The notes: generated from the letters alone by a model not told the origin. A DNA stretch of 37,026 bases from Rhodobacteraceae bacterium CG17_big_fil_post_rev_8_21_14_2_50_65_11 (GCA_002783145.1 PFEX01000034.1:1-37026); one strand, 5' to 3'; shown: positions 1-8,499, counted from the first letter of the stretch. Program-made: numbers and translations.

Positions 1-480
1 CGGCACGTTGAGCGACACGTAGACGATGATCAGCCCCAGCTTGGTGTCGATGATCCCGAGCCGCGACCACAGCATGAAGACCGGCAGAGACAGCGCGATC
101 CCCGGCACCGTCCGAAACAGCATCAGCCCGAGGAACCACGCGTTCTTGAACCGGAAGCGAAAGCGCGCGAAGGCGTAGCCGCCCGCCATGCCGATCACCA
201 GCGCGATCACCGTCGAGGTCAGCGCGATCACCAGCGAATTGATGAAATAGCTCAAGACCGGGATCGCCACCTGCCCCTCGTCGAAGCCGAAGATCTTGGC
301 GAAATTGTTCAGTGTCACCTGCTCTGGAATCCAGATCGGCGGCCGCGCGAGGATCTCGCGGTTGGGCCGGAACGCCGACAACACGACCCACAGACCGGGC
401 ACCGAGATGATCACCATCAACAGGAAAGTGGTAAGCCACAGCCCCGTCGCGCGTAGCCTTTTTTTCAACGCCCGGCTCAT
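1..480 (-). CDS. Carbohydrate ABC transporter permease, MalG/UgpE type (C-terminal part beyond window)
   Basis: Second inner-membrane permease of a carbohydrate-type ABC importer, the partner of the permease encoded just upstream. The visible 160 residues begin MSRALKKRLRATGLW. They contain a first membrane helix (about residues 12-36), a periplasmic stretch with the family feature LNNFAKIF, and further helices from about residue 77 that begin the transport domain. The EAA loop that docks the ATPase lies beyond the window edge, so the gene is incomplete here, not broken. The ATG at 478-480 overlaps the stop of the upstream permease in an ATGA arrangement, implying translational coupling in one leftward operon. 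No ATPase gene is visible; it probably lies further downstream, outside the window. The family is clear and the substrate is unknown. Confidence 0.9.
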   Translation of the reverse strand, partial: MSRALKKRLRATGLWLTTFLLMVIISVPGLWVVLSAFRPNREILARPPIWIPEQVTLNNFAKIFGFDEGQVAIPVLSYFINSLVIALTSTVIALVIGMAGGYAFARFRFRFKNAWFLGLMLFRTVPGIALSLPVFMLWSRLGIIDTKLGLIIVYVSLNVP

Positions 481-1388
481 TCCGCGCCACCCATGAAGCG
501 ACGCGCCGCCACGAGTTTGGTAAAGAAGAAATAGGTGAAGGCGATCGACAGGATCGTGGAGATGTAGGCCATCGCATTGGCCTGCCCCATTCGGGCATTC
601 TCATACCCGGTGCGCGCGATCAGCGTCCACAGAAGTTCGGTTCGGCCCGCCGGGCCACCGCCCGTCATCACCGTGACGATGTCGAAGGCGCGCGCCACGT
701 CGAGCGAGCGGATCGTCATCGCAATGAAGGCAAAGGGCATGATGAAGGGCAACGTGATATGGCGAAACACCTGCCACGAATTGCAGCCGTCCACCTTGGC
801 GGCTTCCAGCGGGTCGCGCGGCATGGCGAACAGCCCGGCCAGCAGCAGGATCGCAAAGACCGATGTGCTCATCCACACTTCGGCAAAGATGATCGAGAAC
901 ATCGCCAGTTCCCTGTCCACCAGCCACGGAATTGCCTGGTCGGTGATGCCAAGGCTTTGCAGCGCATTGTTCAGAACGCCGATATTGTCGTTGAAGATGA
1001 ACTTGAACTGAAAACCGACGAGGACGGGCGAGAACATCATTGGGAACATCATGATCGTGCGCAAAGTGCGCTGTCCCCAGGTGATGCGGTTGATCAGCAG
1101 GGCAATTCCGAGGCCGAACAGAAATTCCAGGTTGAGCGCGATCAGCAGGAACAGGATGGTGCGGCCGAACACCTCCCAGAAGTCGGGGTCGGAAAACAGC
1201 CGCACATAGTTGCGCAGGCCGATGAAGATCTCGATCGTTTCCGGCCGGATCAACCGGTAGGGCGTCAGCGACGTGTAAAGCGAGAACACGAGCGGCAGCG
1301 CAACCACGAACAGCATCGTGAACAGGGCCGGTGACAACAGCAGGATCGGCGTCAATTTCGCCTGCCGTGTGCGAAGATATCGAAGCAA
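477..1388 (-). CDS. Carbohydrate ABC transporter permease, MalF/UgpA type
   Basis: Inner-membrane permease (303 aa, usual length for the family) of a sugar or glycerol-phosphate type importer. A first helix at about residues 13-37 is followed by a periplasmic loop and five more helices. The cytoplasmic EAA loop that contacts the ATPase is visible as EAAKVDGCNSWQVFRHITLP. The start is a TTG at 1386-1388, chosen because GGAAGGA lies nine bases upstream and no in-frame ATG fits. The gene lies 75 bp after the binding-protein gene and overlaps the next permease by four bases. It belongs to the leftward operon beginning at 5725, so transport is tied to CoA-transferase and MaoC genes. Substrate unknown. 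Confidence 0.92.
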   Translation of the reverse strand: MLRYLRTRQAKLTPILLLSPALFTMLFVVALPLVFSLYTSLTPYRLIRPETIEIFIGLRNYVRLFSDPDFWEVFGRTILFLLIALNLEFLFGLGIALLINRITWGQRTLRTIMMFPMMFSPVLVGFQFKFIFNDNIGVLNNALQSLGITDQAIPWLVDRELAMFSIIFAEVWMSTSVFAILLLAGLFAMPRDPLEAAKVDGCNSWQVFRHITLPFIMPFAFIAMTIRSLDVARAFDIVTVMTGGGPAGRTELLWTLIARTGYENARMGQANAMAYISTILSIAFTYFFFTKLVAARRFMGGAE

Positions 1389-1463
1389 GGGTTGATGTCC
1401 TTCCTGTCCTGCCGGATCAAGGGACGCGGCAACCCGGAAAGGCCGCCGCGCCGTTAGCCAAAC

Positions 1464-2786
1464 TCAGTTGTAGCCGGCGTCTTCCATGATCACGCTTGCC
1501 TCGCGCGCAGCCGCGTCAAGCGCCTCCTGCGAGGTCATGTCGCCCACGATCGCCGCCTGAAGGCGCGGCCAGATCACGTTCGAGACCTCGATCCACTCGG
1601 GGATCAGCGGCGGGGTGAAGGCATCCTCCGCCATCGAGGCCGAATAGGTATCGAACACCTCGACCATGAAATCGCGCCCGTCGGCGGCAAACTCGGCCCG
1701 CGCGTCTTCCCAGACCTGCGTGCGGGTCGGCAACAGGCCGTTGCGCGCCTCGACCATCTGCCGGTCATGGTCGGTCAGGAAGGTCACGAAGGAGACCGCC
1801 GCCTCCATGTTGTCGCAGGTCTCGGTGATCGAGAAACTGTGCGACCCCGACCAGCCGGTGCGGACCCCGGCCGAGCCCATCGGTGCGCGCACCAGGCCGA
1901 CATCGCCGGCGACGCTCGAATTTTCGGGATCGTTGAAGAAGGCCGACCAGCCGGCCCAGTCGAGGTTCAGCGCAACCGACCCGCTGGCAAAGCCGAGCCC
2001 GGTATCGTCCCACAGGTAGTTGGGCACCCCGCGCGGCACTGCCCCGGAGTTGTAGAGATCGACAAACCAGTCGAGCGCTCGCACCCCGGCCTCGGAATTG
2101 AACGTCGGCTCCCAGTCATCATTGAAAAGCTGCCCGCCTTCCGCGACAAGCATTTCGTAGAACCGACCGACGACCGCCTCGTCCTTGCCGACATATTGCG
2201 TGCCGTAGAAATCCGGCGGATCAGCGAAGAAATTCGCTTGATCGGCGACCTGCGCCCAAGTTTCCGGCGGCGTCAGTGCGTAGCCGTATTCGGCCTCGAA
2301 GGCTTGCTGGTTTGCTTCGTCCTCGTAAAGTGACCGGATATAGAACAGGTTCGACACGTCCGAATGGCGCGGCAACTGGACCAGTCGGCCATCCACGGTC
2401 GAGTGCTCCAGCACCCGCGGCACGAAGTCAGACAGGACGTCCTCGGAGATGTGATCGCGCAGATCGACATAGATCCTGCCGTATTGCGGCGCGAAGCTGG
2501 TGTGGTTCGACCCGACGCACCAATCGAGCGTCCCCGCCGCGATATCCTGCTTGATCTCGCGGTCGAGTTCGAAGTGGTTCTGGCGGCTCAGGATCTCGAC
2601 GGTGGCGCCGGTCATCTCCTCCCACGCGGAGATCTCTGAATAGAGCGGTTCGTATTGCGCGCCCCCGATCAGTTTCACCCGCAGGGTGTAGCCGTCAAAA
2701 TTGCCGTAATCCTGAGCAACGCCCGGCATTGCCAACAGCGGCACGAGCGCCGTGGCAAGCATTGCTTTCCCTTTCAGTCTGAACAT
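1464..2786 (-). CDS. Extracellular solute-binding protein of the ABC importer (family 1)
   Basis: Periplasmic receptor (440 aa) delivering substrate to the two permeases downstream. The N-terminus is a typical Sec signal: MFRLKGKAM, a hydrophobic core LATALVPLLAM, and a likely cleavage after GVA or GVAQ. The mature part has the two-lobe fold of family 1 carbohydrate binding proteins, with the lobe-defining pattern SEISAWEEMTGATVEI near the start and a C-terminal helical region. A cysteine in WCVGSNHTS and one in TETCDNME may form a disulfide. The ATG at 2784-2786 follows an AAGGGAGGA ribosome site. It lies 26 bp after the CoA-transferase gene and 75 bp before the first permease gene. A sugar, polyol or sugar-acid ligand is the family expectation; the exact ligand cannot be read from sequence. 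Confidence 0.93.
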   Translation of the reverse strand: MFRLKGKAMLATALVPLLAMPGVAQDYGNFDGYTLRVKLIGGAQYEPLYSEISAWEEMTGATVEILSRQNHFELDREIKQDIAAGTLDWCVGSNHTSFAPQYGRIYVDLRDHISEDVLSDFVPRVLEHSTVDGRLVQLPRHSDVSNLFYIRSLYEDEANQQAFEAEYGYALTPPETWAQVADQANFFADPPDFYGTQYVGKDEAVVGRFYEMLVAEGGQLFNDDWEPTFNSEAGVRALDWFVDLYNSGAVPRGVPNYLWDDTGLGFASGSVALNLDWAGWSAFFNDPENSSVAGDVGLVRAPMGSAGVRTGWSGSHSFSITETCDNMEAAVSFVTFLTDHDRQMVEARNGLLPTRTQVWEDARAEFAADGRDFMVEVFDTYSASMAEDAFTPPLIPEWIEVSNVIWPRLQAAIVGDMTSQEALDAAAREASVIMEDAGYN

Positions 2787-2812
2787 TTTGTCCTCCCTTC
2801 AAACATGCCGGG

Positions 2813-4033
2813 TCACACCCCTTCACGGGGCTTGTTATCTGCTTCGCCGCCCGCCGGCACGAGATCGGGCAGCAGATCGTTGACGATGATTGCGCGGTCA
2901 GCGCCCAGAACCGGCGCGGCGCGGGCGCTTTTCAGCACCTGGCCGTTCAACCGGATCGGGCTGCGCAGCGCATGAAGCGCGGTGTCGGCGTTGCGCCGGA
3001 TCACCTGTTCGAAATCGAGGGTCTGGAACGCCTCGGAGGCCAGCATCTCGGGCCAGTCGAGAACTTCGGAACACCAGATATCGGCGGGCTGAAGCACCGC
3101 CAGCCAGTCGGCGGTGCGGCGCGTCCGTGTCGTTTCGGCGATTGCGGTCTTGATCGCGTCGCGCGCGCGCATCATCGCGGCACCATCGTTGAAATAACGC
3201 TCCAGCCCGTCGATCCCCATCAACCCCGCCAGCCGTTCAAGCGAGGGCGTCATCGCCAGGGCGAGGTAGCCGTCGGCGGTGCGATAGACCCCGTAGGGCG
3301 CGCCCAGATAGGCATGCGCGCCGTTCACCGCGCTGCGTTCGGGGGCGCGTCGGCCATCGTTGAGATGCGTGGTCAGCACCTCGAACTGGAAGTCGATCAT
3401 CGCCTCGAACAGACTGGTCTGGACGTGCGCGCCGCGGCCATGGACACCGCGCCCGACCAGCGCGGCGAGTATGCCATGCGCCAATGCGCCTCCAGCCAGC
3501 ATGTCGGCCACCGCAAGTCCCATCGGCATCGGCGGGTCATCGCGCGACCCGGTCAGCCACAGCAGCCCCGACCGCGCCTGCGCCAGCAGGTCCTGTCCCG
3601 GCAGATCGCGCCACGGGCCGTCTTCGCCGAAGCCCGAAATCGAGCCGTAGACAAGGCGCGGGTTGATCTCGCGCACCGCGTCGTAGCCGAACCCCTGCCG
3701 CTCGATCACGCCGGGGCGGAAATTCTGGATCATCACGTCGGCGCGCGCGATCAACGCGCGCAGCAGCGCCCGGTCCTCCTCGTCGCGCAGATCGGCGGCA
3801 AGGCTTTCCTTGTTGCGGTTGATCGCGTGAAACAACGAATTGTCGCCATCAATATCGGTATCGGACAGGTAGAGGTTGCGGCACAGATCACCGCTGCCGG
3901 GGCGCTCGATCTTGATCACCCGCGCGCCGAGATCGGCCAGCTTCAGCGAGGCGTAGGGCCCGGACAGGAACTGGCTGAAATCGAGCACGACGAGGCCGTG
4001 CAGCGGGCGATCCTCGGTCGGCATCACCTTCAT
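2813..4033 (-). CDS. CaiB/BaiF (family III) CoA-transferase
   Basis: Cytoplasmic enzyme of 406 aa that moves CoA between carboxylic acids through an enzyme-aspartyl intermediate. The N-terminal part has the family pattern VLDFSQFLSGPYAS followed by LADLGARVIKIERPGSGD (about residues 16-50), which forms the CoA-binding Rossmann half. NFRPGVIERQGFGYD (104-118) and GQDLLAQARSGL are also typical. The expected catalytic Asp is D177 in GLAVADMLAGG. The start ATG at 4031-4033 overlaps the stop of the preceding gene (ATGA). In this operon it sits between a binding-protein-like gene and an ABC importer, which suggests it activates the imported compound or a product of it. Acceptor and donor are unknown; candidates such as C4-C5 dicarboxylates or hydroxy acids are only guesses. 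Confidence 0.93.
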   Translation of the reverse strand: MKVMPTEDRPLHGLVVLDFSQFLSGPYASLKLADLGARVIKIERPGSGDLCRNLYLSDTDIDGDNSLFHAINRNKESLAADLRDEEDRALLRALIARADVMIQNFRPGVIERQGFGYDAVREINPRLVYGSISGFGEDGPWRDLPGQDLLAQARSGLLWLTGSRDDPPMPMGLAVADMLAGGALAHGILAALVGRGVHGRGAHVQTSLFEAMIDFQFEVLTTHLNDGRRAPERSAVNGAHAYLGAPYGVYRTADGYLALAMTPSLERLAGLMGIDGLERYFNDGAAMMRARDAIKTAIAETTRTRRTADWLAVLQPADIWCSEVLDWPEMLASEAFQTLDFEQVIRRNADTALHALRSPIRLNGQVLKSARAAPVLGADRAIIVNDLLPDLVPAGGEADNKPREGV

Positions 4034-5157
4034 GCCCGGCTCTCCTCGTGGGCGGCTTGCAGCGCGTCGAGCGTGGCACGCGCAGGCGTATCACCGCGCA
4101 GGAAGGCATGGACGATGTCGCCGCCGCGATCCTGAAAGCCCATGTAACCATCATAGCGCGGGCGCAACCACGCCGTGTCAAGCGTGCGGCGCGTGGCGCG
4201 GAAAAAATCGTGCGTCGCAGCATTGCAGGCCTCGTCTTCCCACGCAACGGCGTTGCCGGGTTGCCCGCCAGCCTCGAAAAACAGGCCCTTCTGGCAGTCG
4301 GCGCCGGCGATCCAGAGCGCGTAATCGGTCGCAATCTCGCGCTCGGTCGAGGCCGCGCTGACGGCAATGCCGGTGCCGCCCAGAACGGTGCCCGAAGGGT
4401 CGTCGCCGCGCAGGCCGGGCGCATCGGTGAAGTGCAGGGGGAAACGGCAATACCCCCTTCGGCTGTAGTTGGTGTAGCCGTAGCCGAAGGGTGAATAGGC
4501 CGGCGCCTCGGCGCTGCGCCCCATCCATTCGTATATGCCGATCGGGTCGAGCGTCAGGCAACGCGGGTCCATCAGCCCCATCACCTCGCCCAACCGGCCC
4601 AGCACCTCTTCACCCGCGGCGCGGTCGACGAAGCTGCTGCCCCCGGCGACATCTGCGCCAAGGTTGCGCACCAGCCCCATGAAGGTCATCAGCGCATTGA
4701 TCGGGATCAGCGCGAAGGCCACCTTGCCCCTGCGGGCAAGGTCCATCACCCCGTCCCAGTCGCGCGGCGCCTCGGCGATCAGGTCGGGGCGGAACGCGGC
4801 GACCGGTGTGGCCGCGTCGATCGCAAGCGCCCATTGCTTGCCGCCGAAATTGTAGCTCGTATGCGACAGGCCGACCGACTGCGCCGCCAGCCTCTTCAGG
4901 TCGGCGTCGCGCCCGGCATCGTCGAACGCGATCAACAGGCCGGTCCCGGCGACCTCGCCGACATGCGGGTGGTCGATCACCATTAGATCGTAGCGGTCGG
5001 CCATTTCCTCGATGGGACGGTCGGCGAAAGCCTGAAGCGAGCGTTTTTCCCAGCGGATCGACACGCCGGGATGCGCCTTTTCATATGCCTCGGAGGTGGC
5101 GACCATCGGTTCGAAGCCGCGCGCGTGGTCCCAGGTCATGCCGACAAGCTCAGCCAT
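4030..5157 (-). CDS. Solute-binding-protein-like protein without signal peptide
   Basis: A 375-aa protein with the sequence pattern of family 1 extracellular solute-binding proteins. The mature-type N-terminus is [18 protein letters not shown], and the C-terminal half has [11 protein letters not shown], then [14 protein letters not shown], typical of the second lobe. There is no signal peptide or lipobox: the fold starts at residue 2, and the nine possible extra upstream codons (MRPGKRQGP) do not supply one. It should therefore stay in the cytoplasm unless exported in complex. The start is the ATG at 5155-5157, which overlaps the end of the MaoC gene as ATGGCTGA. A normal exported binding protein (1464-2786) is present in the same operon, so this copy probably has another role, such as ligand sensing, substrate hand-over or an enzyme built on the fold. 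Family is clear, function unknown. Confidence 0.85.
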   Translation of the reverse strand: MAELVGMTWDHARGFEPMVATSEAYEKAHPGVSIRWEKRSLQAFADRPIEEMADRYDLMVIDHPHVGEVAGTGLLIAFDDAGRDADLKRLAAQSVGLSHTSYNFGGKQWALAIDAATPVAAFRPDLIAEAPRDWDGVMDLARRGKVAFALIPINALMTFMGLVRNLGADVAGGSSFVDRAAGEEVLGRLGEVMGLMDPRCLTLDPIGIYEWMGRSAEAPAYSPFGYGYTNYSRRGYCRFPLHFTDAPGLRGDDPSGTVLGGTGIAVSAASTEREIATDYALWIAGADCQKGLFFEAGGQPGNAVAWEDEACNAATHDFFRATRRTLDTAWLRPRYDGYMGFQDRGGDIVHAFLRGDTPARATLDALQAAHEESRA

Positions 5158-5725
5158 CGGCCCTTGCCTTTTTCCGGGCCGCAAGCGCGGCGTCTGCCTC
5201 GGCGCGGAAAGCGGCAGGGTCGCGGTAAAGCGCCGTCATCAGGTGTTCGCAGTAAAGCGCCTGTTCACCTTCGCCCTTGAACACCGAATAGCTGACCCGA
5301 ACCTTGCCCATGCGGTGATCCTTGACCTCCTTCGACAGGTTTTCGCGGATCGTGTAGATCGTATCGCCGATGAAGACCGGGGCGATAAAGCGCAGCCTGT
5401 CGTAGCCATACGAAAAAGAGTTCAGGCAATTCGTCGCCGCCAACCCGAGCCCGTAGGAAAACACCATTGCGCCCGCCACCAGCCTGCGGCCGAAGACCCC
5501 CGCCTCGGCTGCGAAGCGTTCGTCGCTGACATAGGGGTGGTGGTCCATCACGAGGCTGTTGAACAGCATGGATTCGCCCTCCGAGATCGTGCGGCGGATC
5601 GAGCGGATCCGATCGCCCGGTGCGAAATCCTCGAAATACCAATCCTCGGAGTTCCAGGCCGGAATCTCGGCGTGATCAGCGGGAAGCCCCGGCAACCCAC
5701 GCGGATGAACGCCGATCTCGGCCAT
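5150..5725 (-). CDS. MaoC-like hot-dog dehydratase, first gene of the leftward operon
   Basis: A 191-aa single hot-dog protein related to MaoC/(R)-specific enoyl-CoA hydratases. The start chosen is the ATG at 5723-5725, preceded by GAGGGGGAG four bases away; a further in-frame ATG nine codons upstream has no such site. A lead-in of about 28 residues precedes the conserved pattern [13 protein letters not shown]. The hydratase-2 motif is modified: around residues 60-66 it reads MDHHPYV where the canonical form is GDxNPxH, so the Asp is kept (D61) but the position of the catalytic His is Val66. The later family pattern reads [14 protein letters not shown], with Ala in place of the usual His. It may be a specialised or non-catalytic partner of the intact MaoC encoded divergently at 5861. 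The stop overlaps the next gene by eight bases. Confidence 0.88.
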   Translation of the reverse strand: MAEIGVHPRGLPGLPADHAEIPAWNSEDWYFEDFAPGDRIRSIRRTISEGESMLFNSLVMDHHPYVSDERFAAEAGVFGRRLVAGAMVFSYGLGLAATNCLNSFSYGYDRLRFIAPVFIGDTIYTIRENLSKEVKDHRMGKVRVSYSVFKGEGEQALYCEHLMTALYRDPAAFRAEADAALAARKKARADG

Positions 5726-5860
5726 GGCTCCCCCTCGGTTTTGGTCGATCACTCAATCATTGCAAACTCACAATCATGGATCTGTTTTCATATGTCAAAC
5801 TTTTTTGTATAAGTAAAAAATGACCGCCGACCCTTTGGCGGGACCGACAGGGGAGGCGCA
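5726..5860. promoter_or_regulatory. Divergent promoter region of the catabolic locus
   Basis: This 135-bp gap separates the leftward operon (starts 5725) from the rightward pair (starts 5861). Positions 5753-5820 are much richer in A and T than the surroundings. CAATCAT occurs twice in direct orientation, at 5754-5760 and 5771-5777, a spacing of 17 bases. A TATAAG element near 5810-5815 could be a rightward -10 box. It is the natural place for the IclR regulator encoded at 7361-8191 to act, but no perfect IclR-type palindrome is visible. Confidence 0.55.
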
Positions 5861-6313
5861 ATGGAACGCGAACAGTTTTTCGAGGAATACGAGCTTGGTG
5901 CCGCGCGCCAGACGCTCGCGCGGACGATCACCGAGGCCGATATCGTCTTTCACGCCGGTCATTCGGGGGATTTCTTCCCGCATCACATGGACGCCGAATG
6001 GTGCAAGACGCAGCCCTTCGGGGCCCGCGTCGCCCATGGAACGATGACCTTCACCATCGGGATCGGCCTGACCGCGACCCAGATCAATCCGCGCGCCTTC
6101 ACCTATGGCTACGAACGGTTGCGCTTTCCCGCCCCGGTCTTTGCCGGCGACACGATTCGCACCACCGTGACCATCGGCGCGCTTGACGACGACCCCAAGC
6201 GGCCCGCTCATGGACGGGTGACCGAGGTCTGCGAAACTACCAACCAGCACGGCAAGACCGTGATGTATTGCGAGCATATCCTGCTCGCCGAACGCAAGGA
6301 GGCCATGCAATGA
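5861..6313 (+). CDS. MaoC family dehydratase/hydratase with intact motif
   Basis: A 150-aa hot-dog protein, the usual size for single-domain MaoC enzymes that add or remove water on CoA thioesters. The start ATG follows GGGGAGG. The hydratase-2 motif is well preserved: SGDFFPHH at residues 35-42 supplies the Asp (D37) and His (H42) expected to activate water. It is followed by FGARVAHGTMTF, the second family signature, and FAGDTIRTTV near residue 95. It overlaps the oxidoreductase gene by four bases (ATGA), so the two are probably translated together. Paired with the divergent MaoC gene whose motif is degraded, it is the more likely active hydratase of the locus. A (di)carboxyl-CoA or branched enoyl-CoA substrate is inferred only from the neighbouring CoA-transferase. 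Confidence 0.92.
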   Translation: MEREQFFEEYELGAARQTLARTITEADIVFHAGHSGDFFPHHMDAEWCKTQPFGARVAHGTMTFTIGIGLTATQINPRAFTYGYERLRFPAPVFAGDTIRTTVTIGALDDDPKRPAHGRVTEVCETTNQHGKTVMYCEHILLAERKEAMQ

Positions 6314-7374
6314 CCCTCGATCTCGCACAAGGCTGGCCCGGACCGGCCAATCCCGCCCCCATCGTTCTCGTCGGTGCGGGCGGTATCGTCCGCGATGCCC
6401 ACATGCCGGCCTATGCAAAGGCCGGGCTTGCCGTGACCGGTGTCACCGATGTCGACGCTGCCCGCGCCAAGGCCCTCGCGCAGGACTTCGACCTGCCCGA
6501 CCTTTACCCCGACCTTGCCGCCGCAGTGGCCGACCGGGGCACCAACGCCGTCTATGACATCGCCACGCCGCCGCATGTGCTACCCGAGATCCTGCCGCAC
6601 CTGCCCGACGGCGCGGCGGTTCTGATGCAAAAACCGATGGGTGCCGATCAGGATCAGGCCCGCGCGATCCGCGCCATCTGCCGCGACAAGGGGCTGAAAG
6701 CGGCGGTGAACTTTCAGCTTCGGTTCTCGCCGATGATGATGGCGGTGCAGGACGCGGTGCGGCGCGGCCTTCTGGGCGACTTGCTCGAGATCGAGGTGCA
6801 CGTGAACATCTTCACGCCGTGGACGCTGTTTCCCTTCCTGATCCCGATGAGCCGCGTCGAAATCGCGGTGCATTCGATCCACTACCTCGATGCGATCCGC
6901 GCCGTGGCGGGCAACCCCAAGGGCGTCTTCGCTCGCAGCCTGCACGATCCCCGCGCGGATGACTTCAAGCAGACCCGAACCTCGGTGATCCTCGATTACG
7001 GCGACGCGCTGCGCGGGCTCATGTCGATCAACCACAACCATCAATGCGGGCGAAAGTTCCAGTCCGCGTGGATCCGGTTCGAGGGTAGCGCGGGCGCGAT
7101 GATGGTCAAGCTGGGGGTCAATTTCGACTATCCCAACGGCGAGCCGGATGAACTTTGGCTCTGTCGCGGCGCGGGCGACTGGCAGCAGATCCCGCTTGCG
7201 GGACGCTGGTTCATCGACGCCTTCATGGGACCGATGCGCAACGTTCAGAGGTTTGCCGCCGGCGAAGACGACCATCTGCATTCGGGTGTCGAGGATGCCT
7301 ATGAAACGATGGCACTGGTCGAGGCGTGTTTCAACGCGATAGACCGGCCGCCGGAACCGCTTATTCTCGACTAG
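6310..7374 (+). CDS. Gfo/Idh/MocA family oxidoreductase
   Basis: A 354-aa NAD(P)-dependent dehydrogenase of the glucose-fructose oxidoreductase / inositol dehydrogenase family. The Rossmann loop is visible as VGAGGIVRDAH at residues 21-31. The active-site lysine motif, usually EKP, reads QKP here (107-109, in VLMQKPMG). A histidine-rich catalytic helix follows as AVHSIHYLDAIR. The C-terminal alpha/beta domain carries the substrate site. The ATG at 6310-6312 overlaps the MaoC stop; an upstream in-frame ATG at 6268 lies inside the MaoC gene and is less likely. These enzymes oxidise sugars, polyols or their lactones and acids, which fits the ABC importer in the locus. The gene ends 14 bases inside the convergent iclR gene. 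The exact substrate is unknown. Confidence 0.92.
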   Translation: MTLDLAQGWPGPANPAPIVLVGAGGIVRDAHMPAYAKAGLAVTGVTDVDAARAKALAQDFDLPDLYPDLAAAVADRGTNAVYDIATPPHVLPEILPHLPDGAAVLMQKPMGADQDQARAIRAICRDKGLKAAVNFQLRFSPMMMAVQDAVRRGLLGDLLEIEVHVNIFTPWTLFPFLIPMSRVEIAVHSIHYLDAIRAVAGNPKGVFARSLHDPRADDFKQTRTSVILDYGDALRGLMSINHNHQCGRKFQSAWIRFEGSAGAMMVKLGVNFDYPNGEPDELWLCRGAGDWQQIPLAGRWFIDAFMGPMRNVQRFAAGEDDHLHSGVEDAYETMALVEACFNAIDRPPEPLILD

Positions 7375-8191
7375 GAGGGGCGGTCTTGTCCTCATACGGT
7401 GGCACGGTGGGGCCGCCGAGCGCGACGCTGAGCGTATTCGCCGTGTCGATGACGTGGCGGGCGCAGGTCTGGAACGAGATCGGATCGTCGAACCGCTCAA
7501 GATGCGGGACCGTAAGGGCTGCAACCGTGTGACCGGTGTGATCGAACACCGGCACGGCAATGTTGACGATGCCACGGGCAACGAAACTGTCGGTGATCTC
7601 GTGCCCACGCAGGCGGATCTCGGCCAGTTCCTCGCGCAGGTGGGCTTCGGTCTTGTCCTTGGGAAGCGGCACGCGGGCGAACAGTTCCTGTAACCGGTCT
7701 TCCTCGGCGAAGGCGAGGATCACCCGCCCGGACGAGGCACGCCACAGATCGACCCGCGCGCCGAGCCGAATGCTCATCACATGATGGCTGGGCGGATCGA
7801 CCTGCCCGACGATCAGCACCACGTCATCACTGATGATCCCCAGATGCGCCGACTGATTGATCCGCGCCGTCAGCTTGCGCATGAGCGGCCCGGAAAGAGC
7901 GGTCAATCGCTTGATGAGGGGGGTCTGATGCGCCACCGCGAATAGCTTGGTCGTCAAGGAGTAACGGTCAGTGTCGGGATCCTGCGCAATGTAGCCGCGA
8001 TTTATCAACGCCACCAGCATGCGGAAGATCTCCCCCACCGACCGGCCCATGGAGCGCGCGATGTCGGATTGGCTTAGCCCGTGTTCTTCCCGCGCCAGCA
8101 ACTCGATGATATCAAGGCCCTTCTCCAGCGCGGGGGCCGAGTAGCGTGCAGTCTTCGCGACCTGATCGGGTTCGTTTTTTATGTCTTCCAT
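7361..8191 (-). CDS. IclR family transcriptional regulator
   Basis: A 276-aa regulator with an N-terminal winged helix-turn-helix at about residues 17-80 (ALEKGLDIIELLA, then LSQSDIARSMGRSVGEIFRML). The C-terminal IclR effector domain follows, including the typical RLGARVDLWRASSGRVILAF and IRLRGHEIT region and the late GIVNIAVPVFDHTG pattern. Members of this family bind small organic acids and control nearby catabolic genes. It faces the oxidoreductase gene and shares 14 bp with it at the 3' end, so it most likely controls the divergent promoter at 5726-5860. The ATG at 8189-8191 has only a weak ribosome site. Effector unknown. Confidence 0.93.
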   Translation of the reverse strand: MEDIKNEPDQVAKTARYSAPALEKGLDIIELLAREEHGLSQSDIARSMGRSVGEIFRMLVALINRGYIAQDPDTDRYSLTTKLFAVAHQTPLIKRLTALSGPLMRKLTARINQSAHLGIISDDVVLIVGQVDPPSHHVMSIRLGARVDLWRASSGRVILAFAEEDRLQELFARVPLPKDKTEAHLREELAEIRLRGHEITDSFVARGIVNIAVPVFDHTGHTVAALTVPHLERFDDPISFQTCARHVIDTANTLSVALGGPTVPPYEDKTAPPSRE

Positions 8192-8422
8192 CCTCGGATC
8201 GTCTCGGTCGTCTCGAAAGCGAAAGTGTTTGCCATCACTTCTCGGCTGTCAATCCGCACACCGAAAAAACAGACGTGCGCGCGCCACCGGTCTTTTCGAC
8301 TGTCCTGGACGAATATCCTTGATCGGGACCGCCGCGCGCATGACGCCCTTTCTGAGGTCCAATACACACCTTTTTACCCACCTTCGGAGTGTAGGAGTTT
8401 TCTTCAACAATATCAGGAAGAG

Positions 8423-8499
8423 TGGTGACCCCGGCAGGATTCGAACCTGCAACCTGCCCCTTAGGAGGGGGCTGCTCTATCCAGTTGAGCCACGGGGCC
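8423..8499 (-). tRNA. tRNA-Arg (anticodon CCU)
   Basis: Read on the minus strand, a full cloverleaf is present: acceptor GGCCCCG pairing with CGGGGTC (one G-U), D-arm GCTC/GAGC, anticodon arm GCCCC-CTCCTAA-GGGGC giving anticodon CCT, and T-arm GCAGG-TTCGAAT-CCTGC. The 3' CCA is encoded (8423-8425 as TGG on the plus strand). It reads the rare arginine codon AGG. Confidence 0.96.

Noticed and set aside
2972-4135. A 387-codon open frame antisense to the CoA-transferase gene
   Set aside because: It has Arg/His/Gly-rich composition typical of GC-biased antisense frames, while the opposite strand has clear family motifs and coupled overlaps.
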